DNA of 35,314 nucleotides from an uncultured Corynebacterium sp. (GTDB lineage: Bacteria > Actinomycetota > Actinomycetes > Mycobacteriales > Mycobacteriaceae). The notes under the pieces were generated by a model that did no database searches, had not been told where the DNA came from, and was given only the letters and a program-made list of their open reading frames with translations. The stretch spans positions 1 to 35,314 of the forward strand of contig CAMIFC010000019.1 in NCBI GenBank assembly GCA_946220775.1, read 5' to 3'. Position numbers and translations under genes: made by a program. The stretch's first letter is position 1. Each line of letters starts with the position of its first letter. Shown in pieces: positions 30,294 to 35,314 of this stretch.

Positions 30294-31961
30294 TTAGTTC
30301 TCGCTTCCTGTCGCGGTGGCCGCGGTCGTCGTGGTTTCTGTTTTTATTTTTCCGGACGCCAATGGGTTGGGCGTGTTCTTCGCCCGGCCATGCATTGGCA
30401 CGCCGTAGTCGGACCCGGGGATACCGTCGACGTAGACACCCGGGCGGAATGGAACTGCAGTCATGATGATGGCGCCGACGAGGATGATGCCCAGAACCAG
30501 CCAGCCGTAGACGCTGATTTGGGAGGTCGCATAGCCTTCGTAGGGCTCCTTGATGAGGCTGATGACTTCGGAGACGACGGTGTACAGCAGCACCAGTGGG
30601 GTGATGATGAAGGTGCAGGCTTGCCACACCACACCGACGCGGACGGAGGAGATGGCGTTGAGGTGTTGGGTCATTTCGTTGCGACGGCTGAACACCCACG
30701 CGGTGAAGACCAGCGAGAGAATCGCACAGATGACGATGCCGATGTTATTGGTCCACTTGTCCATGATGTCCAGGGCGATCAGGCCGCTGGTTGCGGAGAA
30801 CAGCAGGGTGGAGACGACGCCCATGATGGTGCCGATGATGATGGACGCGGTGCGACGGGAAAGGTCGAACTTGTCCTTCGTCGCAGAGACCACGACCTCC
30901 ATCAGGGAGATCAGGGAGGTCAGTCCTGCGATGAACAGGGAGACGAAGAACAGGACACCGAAGACTTCACCGAATGGCATTTCGTTGATGATGGTCGGGA
31001 AGGCGATGAACGCCAGGCCGATACCGGAGGACGCAACCTCGGAGACCTGCGTGCCGGCCTGATGGGCCATGAAGCCCAGCGCGGCGAACACACCGATTCC
31101 TGCCAGCAGCTCGAAGGAGGAGTTCGCGAACGCGGTCACCATGCCGGTGTTGGTGAGGTTGGTGCGTGGCTTCAGATAGGACGCGTAGGTGGTCATGATG
31201 CCGAAGCCGATGGACAGGGAGAAGAAGATCTGGCCATAGGCAGCGATCCACACGCTCGAGTCGCTGAGGACACTCCAGTCTGGGGTGAAGAATGCGTTCA
31301 GGCCGTTGAGTGCGCCGTCCAGAAACAGTGCGCGGACGACCATGATGACGAACAGCACGATCAGCACCGGAACGAAGATCGTCGTCAGGGTGCCGATTCC
31401 CTTGTTGACGTCGGCTGCGAGGACGACGGTGGTGATGACCCACACCAAGATGATGACGAGCAAGACTGGCAGGACGAACTTACCGGTGTGCACGGCGGAG
31501 TCATCGACCTGCAGGAAGTCGCCCATGAAGTACTCGTCTGGCTTGTCTCCCCAGCCTTTGTTGAGGGACTTTGCGGCGTAGATTCCGGCCCAGGCGATGA
31601 TGGCTGCGTAATAAATAGTGATGAAGAAGGCGACGCCGACCTGCAGCCAACCGATCGGTTCGGCCTTCTTATTCATGCGGCGGTAAGCCAGGGGAGCGGA
31701 TGCACGGAATCGGTGGCCGACGCCGAAGTAAAACCATAGGAGCGGCACACCAGCGGTGATCAGGGCGATCAGGTACGGCACGAGGAAGGCTCCGCCACCC
31801 GAATCATAGGCAACATAGGGGAATCGCCAGATGTTACCGAGTCCAACGGCTGAACCGATGGCGGCCATGATGAAGACCATTCTGGTGTTGAATGTTTCGC
31901 GGGTTGCTCGTGCGCCAGAGCTGGTGGTGCTTTCTCCCGCTGGGGCTTGTGGAGAAGTCAT
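30294..31961 (-). CDS. metP: Sodium-dependent methionine/alanine importer MetP (NSS family)
   Basis: A 555-residue neurotransmitter:sodium symporter. The first helices are diagnostic: FIMAAIGSAVGLGNIWRFPYVAYDSGGGAFLVPYL carries the sodium- and substrate-binding unwound region of TM1, with the NIWRFPY motif. About 12 helices follow. A MetS-type partner is directly downstream, which supports the MetP assignment. ATG 31961 is preferred over 32000 because it begins just before the family core and leaves a usual short tail. The C-terminal tail contains a TGGCGTCC repeat encoding LASGKIKT, so it is variable. A -10 box TAGAGT lies 80 bp upstream. Confidence 0.9.
   Translation of the reverse strand: MTSPQAPAGESTTSSGARATRETFNTRMVFIMAAIGSAVGLGNIWRFPYVAYDSGGGAFLVPYLIALITAGVPLLWFYFGVGHRFRASAPLAYRRMNKKAEPIGWLQVGVAFFITIYYAAIIAWAGIYAAKSLNKGWGDKPDEYFMGDFLQVDDSAVHTGKFVLPVLLVIILVWVITTVVLAADVNKGIGTLTTIFVPVLIVLFVIMVVRALFLDGALNGLNAFFTPDWSVLSDSSVWIAAYGQIFFSLSIGFGIMTTYASYLKPRTNLTNTGMVTAFANSSFELLAGIGVFAALGFMAHQAGTQVSEVASSGIGLAFIAFPTIINEMPFGEVFGVLFFVSLFIAGLTSLISLMEVVVSATKDKFDLSRRTASIIIGTIMGVVSTLLFSATSGLIALDIMDKWTNNIGIVICAILSLVFTAWVFSRRNEMTQHLNAISSVRVGVVWQACTFIITPLVLLYTVVSEVISLIKEPYEGYATSQISVYGWLVLGIILVGAIIMTAVPFRPGVYVDGIPGSDYGVPMHGRAKNTPNPLASGKIKTETTTTAATATGSEN
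30344..30361 (-). repeat. TGGCGTCC repeat at the metP 3' end
   Basis: The minus strand reads TGGCGTCC followed by GGAAAAATAAAAA, encoding the non-conserved C-terminal LASGKIK. Confidence 0.65.
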
Positions 31962-32278
31962 GGTGGCTTGCTTCCAATCAGACAGTGATGTTCGGGCCAC
32001 TGGACCTTCCAGTGAGCTACCTCACATCTGGTGTGGTTGAAACTCTAGCGAGACCGGGTGTGGTTTTGTGGGTCTTCGCAATAATTCGTGAATGTTATCC
32101 AGCAAGTACCTGTGAGTGCCATGGGAATAGCGATCATGGGTTGGTGTGACCTAATCGCTAACATTTGTGCCTCCAGCTGGCTTTCAGGCAAGCTGGAGGT
32201 ACTGAATATGTTTTATGTACATCACTTTGGGGGAGAACTCCTAATTGTTGGTGTGCTGAACCGATCGAGGAAGATAGC
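31962..32278. promoter_or_regulatory. metP-ychF divergent intergenic region
   Basis: 317 bp without a gene. It holds TAGAGT (minus strand, 32042-32047) as probable -10 of metP, and a 9-bp inverted repeat CCTCCAGCT (32170-32178) with AGCTGGAGG (32191-32199), loop 12 nt, that could be a leader hairpin or operator for ychF. Nothing else is recognised. Confidence 0.45.
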
Positions 32279-33367
32279 GTGACACTCACCCTAGGAATTG
32301 TCGGTCTGCCAAACGTTGGCAAGTCCACCCTGTTCAATGCATTGACCCGCAACGACGTGCTCGCTGCGAACTACCCCTTCGCCACCATCGAGCCCAACGT
32401 CGGCCTCGTTGAACTGCCAGACCCGCGCCTCAATCGTCTGTCTGACATCTTCGGTTCCGAACGCATCCTGCCCGCCACTGTGTCTTTCGTGGACATCGCC
32501 GGCATCGTGAAGGGCGCTTCTGACGGCGAGGGCATGGGTAATGCCTTCCTCGCGAACATTCGCGAAGCCGATGCGATCTGCCAGGTCGTCCGCGCATTTT
32601 CGGACGACAACGTGATTCACGTCGACGGGAAAGTCGACCCTTCAGCCGATATTGGCGTCATTGAAACTGAGCTGATTCTCGCCGACCTGCAGACGGTGGA
32701 GAAGGCGCTGCCTCGCCTGGAAAAGGAAGCGCGCAAGAACAAGGACGTGGCCGAACAGGTCGAGGAGGCGAAGAAAACGCAGGAGATCCTGTCGGATAGT
32801 CGCACGCTGTTTTCCGCGTCGGAGCAGGGCGAGATCGACCTGTCACTGGTCCGTGATCTGCACTTCCTGACTGCCAAGCCGTTCCTGTACGTGTTCAATT
32901 CCGATGAGGAAGTGCTCACGGACGAGGATCGTAAGAAGGAACTGCGTGACTTGGTCGCTCCGGCTGACTGTGTCTTCCTCGATGCTGCGACCGAAGCTGA
33001 GCTTCTGGAGCTAGATGACGAAGAAGCCGCTGAACTGCTGGCCTCCGTCGGCCAGGATGAGCCCGGCCTGCAGACGCTGGCTAAGGCCGGCTTTGAGACC
33101 CTGGGGCTGCAGACCTACCTGACGGCCGGGCCGAAGGAAGCTCGCGCGTGGACGATTCACAAGGGCGATACGGCTCCACAGGCCGCTGGTGTGATCCACT
33201 CCGACTTCGAGCGGGGCTTCGTTAAGGCTGAGATCGTCAGCTTCTCCGACCTCGACGAATGCGGTTCCATGGCTGAGGCTCGTGCTCAGGGCAAGGTTCG
33301 CCAAGAGGGCAAGGACTACGTCATGGAAGACGGCGACGTCGTGGAGTTTCGTTTCAATGTAACCTGA
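32279..33367 (+). CDS. ychF: Redox-regulated ATPase/GTP-binding protein YchF
   Basis: A 362-residue Obg-family P-loop NTPase that prefers ATP and binds the ribosome. Motifs are the P-loop GLPNVGKST (9-17), switch region FATIEPNVG, DIAGIVKGASDGEGMGNAF (G3 with adjacent Gly-rich loop), and the C-terminal TGS domain ending VEFRFNVT. NSDEE takes the place of the NKxD specificity motif, as in other YchF proteins (NxxE). GTG 32279 gives the standard length, with GAGGA upstream. The serine recombinase gene starts 20 bp after the stop. Confidence 0.95.
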   Translation: MTLTLGIVGLPNVGKSTLFNALTRNDVLAANYPFATIEPNVGLVELPDPRLNRLSDIFGSERILPATVSFVDIAGIVKGASDGEGMGNAFLANIREADAICQVVRAFSDDNVIHVDGKVDPSADIGVIETELILADLQTVEKALPRLEKEARKNKDVAEQVEEAKKTQEILSDSRTLFSASEQGEIDLSLVRDLHFLTAKPFLYVFNSDEEVLTDEDRKKELRDLVAPADCVFLDAATEAELLELDDEEAAELLASVGQDEPGLQTLAKAGFETLGLQTYLTAGPKEARAWTIHKGDTAPQAAGVIHSDFERGFVKAEIVSFSDLDECGSMAEARAQGKVRQEGKDYVMEDGDVVEFRFNVT

Positions 33368-33387
33368 GGCGCGCTAGTGTTAGCGGC

Positions 33388-34899
33388 ATGACAACACGTG
33401 CTGCTATTTACCTCCGTATCTCGCTCGATGCTGCCATGGACGGCCTCGCCATCGACCGGCAGCGCCAGGACTGCGAAGCCCTTGCCGAGCAACGCGGCTG
33501 GGACGTCGTGCATACCTACGTCGATCAGTCGATCTCCGCGTCGAAGAAGGACGTGGACCGCCCCGACTACGACGCGATGGTGGCGTCCTTTGAGCGCGGC
33601 GAGATCGACGCGATCATTTGCTGGGACCTCGACCGCCTCACACGGCAGCCCTGGCAGCTCGAAGAGTGGATCGACAGGGCAGAGGAGCAGGGGCTGAAAC
33701 TCGTCACTGCGAACGGTGATGCTGACCTTGCCACCGACGGCGGCAGAATGTACGCGCGCATCAAAGCAGCCGTGGCACGCGGCGAGATCGAGCGAAAGAG
33801 CATGCGCCAGTCTCGTGCGCAACAGCAACGCGCCGAGCAGGGCCGCTGGTACTCCGGCGGTGTGCGCCCTATCGGCTACACCTCCACCGGCGAGATCATT
33901 CCATCCGAAGCCGCCGCCGTGCTCGGTATGTTCCGCGCTGTCGAGAGGGGCAACTCCATGCGCGACATTGCGCGCGCCTTATCTGGGGTCGATCAACCGG
34001 GCTTGCCGGATATCCCGACCACGCCGCGCCATATGTACACCGTGGTCACAGAGCGCAACGCTCGACGCCGCGCTGAAGGCCAGGAAGAAAAGCCGGTTCC
34101 CGACGCGCAGCCGTGGGCCTACACGTCGTTGCACTCGATCCTGCGCAACCCCGTGTATGCGGGTTACTCCACTTATAAGAAGGCCAAGCGCAAAGGCGTG
34201 AAGAACAAATACCGCCGTGTCACGCATATCGTCCGCGACCCCGATACCGGCGAGCCGGTGAAAGGGCAGTGGGAGCCGATCGTCACACCAGATCTGTGGT
34301 GGCGCGTGCAGAACGTGCTCGACGATCCCGACCGGCTGACCAACAAGGAGCGCCGGAACACTCGCCGCCATCTCGGCTCGGGTCTGTATGTCTGCGACGA
34401 GTGTGGCAACCCCGTGCGCACACATGCCGACCGCTACCGCTGCGCCGCCTGTGGATTAGTGCGCACACATAGCGTCGATGATTTTGTGCTCGCCGTGATC
34501 CGCGCCCGCCTTGGCCGTGACGACCTGGCGGACCTGCTGCCGACTGTGGACGACGACGAGGTCAACGCCATCGATGACGAACTCGCTGAGCTTCGCGCAA
34601 AGCTCGCCCGCGTCCAGGCTGACTACGATGAGGAGCTTATCGAGGCCCGTGACCTCAAGCGCGCGCGAAACCGTTATGAGCCGCAGATCGAGAAACTCGA
34701 AACGCGCCGTGCCCGTCTTGCTGGCGCATCGGCGCTGCTCGACACAACCGGCTACGCCTCGCCCGTGGATGCCTTCGACAACGCAGAGCTTGCCGTGCAG
34801 CGCCGAGTCATCAATACCCTGTGCCAGGTGCGCCTGCGCCGTGGCGTGCGCGGCACCAAGACCTTTAACCCTGAATCGGTGCAGATCGTGTGGAACTAG
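33388..34899 (+). CDS. Large serine recombinase (integrase type)
   Basis: A 503-residue recombinase of the phage-integrase/transposase serine class. The N-terminal resolvase domain starts AAIYLRISLD with nucleophile S12 and has QRQDCEALAEQRGW, DAIICWDLDRLTRQPWQLEEW and the E-helix segment. The recombinase domain runs from about 160 to 300 (GGVRPIGYT, LHSILRNPVYAGY). A zinc ribbon (CDECG, CAACG) lies around 335-360, then a coiled coil (about 395-450) that controls directionality in integrases. It is complete, with no visible frameshift. Directly following ychF, it marks the boundary of an acquired element; excisionase or cargo genes are not in view. The TGGCGTCC octamer occurs once (33581). 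Confidence 0.92.
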   Translation: MTTRAAIYLRISLDAAMDGLAIDRQRQDCEALAEQRGWDVVHTYVDQSISASKKDVDRPDYDAMVASFERGEIDAIICWDLDRLTRQPWQLEEWIDRAEEQGLKLVTANGDADLATDGGRMYARIKAAVARGEIERKSMRQSRAQQQRAEQGRWYSGGVRPIGYTSTGEIIPSEAAAVLGMFRAVERGNSMRDIARALSGVDQPGLPDIPTTPRHMYTVVTERNARRRAEGQEEKPVPDAQPWAYTSLHSILRNPVYAGYSTYKKAKRKGVKNKYRRVTHIVRDPDTGEPVKGQWEPIVTPDLWWRVQNVLDDPDRLTNKERRNTRRHLGSGLYVCDECGNPVRTHADRYRCAACGLVRTHSVDDFVLAVIRARLGRDDLADLLPTVDDDEVNAIDDELAELRAKLARVQADYDEELIEARDLKRARNRYEPQIEKLETRRARLAGASALLDTTGYASPVDAFDNAELAVQRRVINTLCQVRLRRGVRGTKTFNPESVQIVWN

Positions 34900-34957
34900 G
34901 TTGCAGTGTGTGACACGTCAACAATCGCGCGCATGCGCTGCGGCGCGCAAAGCTCTT

Positions 34958-35040
34958 ACGAAGGAACGCCACGGGAGCCGGCAGTTCGGGGGAGATCTGC
35001 CTTCGTGTATCGGGGGCGACACTGCTCAACCGTGGCGTTC
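34958..35040. other. Nested inverted repeats after the recombinase (possible att site)
   Basis: Overlapping perfect repeats: GAACGCCACGG (34964-34974) with CCGTGGCGTTC (35030-35040), and ACGAAGG (34958-34964) with CCTTCGT (35000-35006). Serine-integrase attachment sites are compact imperfect inverted repeats close to the integrase gene, so this is a candidate att region. The remainder of 34900-35067 has no gene. Confidence 0.35.
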
Positions 35041-35067
35041 GCAGGAAGTATGACACGGCTCTTGTTA

Positions 35068-35106
35068 CCCCAGAGGTCGTAGGTTCGAATCCTGCCCCCG
35101 CTACCA
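35068..35106 (+). tRNA. 3' fragment of a tRNA gene (tRNA-fMet-like)
   Basis: CCCAGAGGTCGTAGGTTCG, then AATCC-TGC-CCCCGCT-ACCA: the end of an anticodon stem, variable loop, full T-arm (GTAGG/CCTGC around TTCGAAT), the 3' acceptor strand and an encoded CCA. No matching 5' half (D-arm, CAT anticodon) exists upstream. The sequence fits the 3' half of an actinobacterial initiator tRNA-fMet. Such fragments are left when an element inserts into a tRNA gene. Confidence 0.6.
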
Positions 35107-35112
35107 ACTTCC

Positions 35113-35146
35113 AAGCCCCTACCAGGAGAAACACTGGTAGGGGCTT
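35113..35146 (+). terminator. Terminator after the tRNA fragment
   Basis: AAGCCCCTACCAG (35113-35125) and CTGGTAGGGGCTT (35134-35146), perfect 13-bp arms with an 8-nt loop, followed by TAGTTATTTCT. It is probably the native terminator of the tRNA gene. Confidence 0.8.
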
Positions 35147-35206
35147 TAGTTATTTCTCTTAAGGCGCACGTCCTGGGACTCAAATCGGGACTTTAGCGAT
35201 GGCATT

Positions 35207-35249
35207 TTGTCACTTAAGCCGGTTTGGAAGTGATGGGGTTAAGTGACAA
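35207..35249. repeat. 11-bp inverted repeat of unknown role
   Basis: TTGTCACTTAA (35207-35217) and TTAAGTGACAA (35239-35249), perfect arms 21 nt apart, in A/T-rich DNA unlike the rest of the window. It could be the end of an insertion sequence or an operator. No gene is seen from 35107 to the right edge. Confidence 0.5.
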
Positions 35250-35314
35250 TTTTCGATTTTGTGACCTTGGATGACTGTGTCGTTTTGAGGAGTCGTCTGC
35301 ACGGATTTCAGAAG

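Noticed and set aside
30015..31739. A 574-codon plus-strand Asp/Gly-rich frame over metP and metS
   Set aside because: Antisense shadow of the transporter genes; composition is the mirror of hydrophobic codons.
834..33588. The TGGCGTCC octamer as a Chi or FtsK-orienting (KOPS-like) site
   Set aside because: These are strongly strand-biased; here 11 and 14 copies lie in the two orientations within one 35-kb segment.
35008..35106. A complete tRNA ending at 35106
   Set aside because: No D-arm or anticodon stem-loop and no 5' acceptor strand pairing with CCCCGCT can be formed upstream; only the 3' part matches.

Overview
This window comes from a high-G+C actinobacterium of the mycolic-acid group, most probably a Corynebacterium. 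The evidence is a mycothiol S-conjugate amidase (Mca), the actinobacterial families DUF4307, DUF4245, DUF5997 and DUF6542, a PIN-PhoH fusion (PhoH2), a class II fructose-bisphosphatase (GlpX), a MetP/MetS-type amino-acid importer, and many genes whose -10 box lies 7-8 nt before the start codon (leaderless transcripts). The backbone order greA-DUF4307-mca-(Rv1083-like)-uppS-coaA-glyA-phoH2-fum-glpX-DUF4245-xseB-xseA-ispH-DUF6542-ychF matches, as I remember it, M. tuberculosis Rv1080c to Rv1112. I cannot name the species.

Layout. 1-3142: end of a short-chain dehydrogenase, a GabD2-type aldehyde dehydrogenase and a Bax-inhibitor-1 family membrane protein. 3143-3567: gene-free, with a strong terminator and a possible structured RNA. 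3568-9833: housekeeping block (greA, DUF4307, mca, small membrane protein, short-chain Z-prenyl synthase, pantothenate kinase, serine hydroxymethyltransferase). 10011-13566: accessory block with a frameshifted enoyl-CoA hydratase, an HNH-nuclease gene, a 19-bp perfect inverted repeat and an acyl-CoA dehydrogenase. 13567-14358: gene-free, with a 7-bp tandem repeat, palindromes, a promoter-like sequence and a 22-bp-arm terminator. 14359-16881: DUF5997, a LysR effector domain lacking its DNA-binding half, and an RclA-like flavoprotein disulfide reductase. 16959-21421: phoH2, a GNAT acetyltransferase, and a tetR-MFS drug-efflux operon with twin operators. 21620-28500: fumC, glpX, DUF4245, xseBA, ispH, DUF6542. 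28519-31961: AI-2E-type permease, then metP with its 55-residue partner metS. 32279-33367: ychF. 33388-35314: a large serine recombinase, nested inverted repeats, a 3' tRNA fragment and a terminator, which look like the edge of an integrated element.

The most unusual signal is the octamer TGGCGTCC (GGACGCCA on the other strand). I count 25 exact copies, where base composition predicts about two. It occurs in both orientations (11 and 14), in genes and between them, and in several reading frames. The between-gene copies and several copies at gene ends carry an A-rich tail (TGGCGTCC-T/G-AAAAAA), and some have a GGCCGGG lead-in. One face-to-face pair forms the terminator after fumC. Density (about one per 1.4 kb), A-rich tail, lack of strand bias and use in a terminator all recall the DNA-uptake sequences of Haemophilus and Neisseria. 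Whether it works that way here is an inference.
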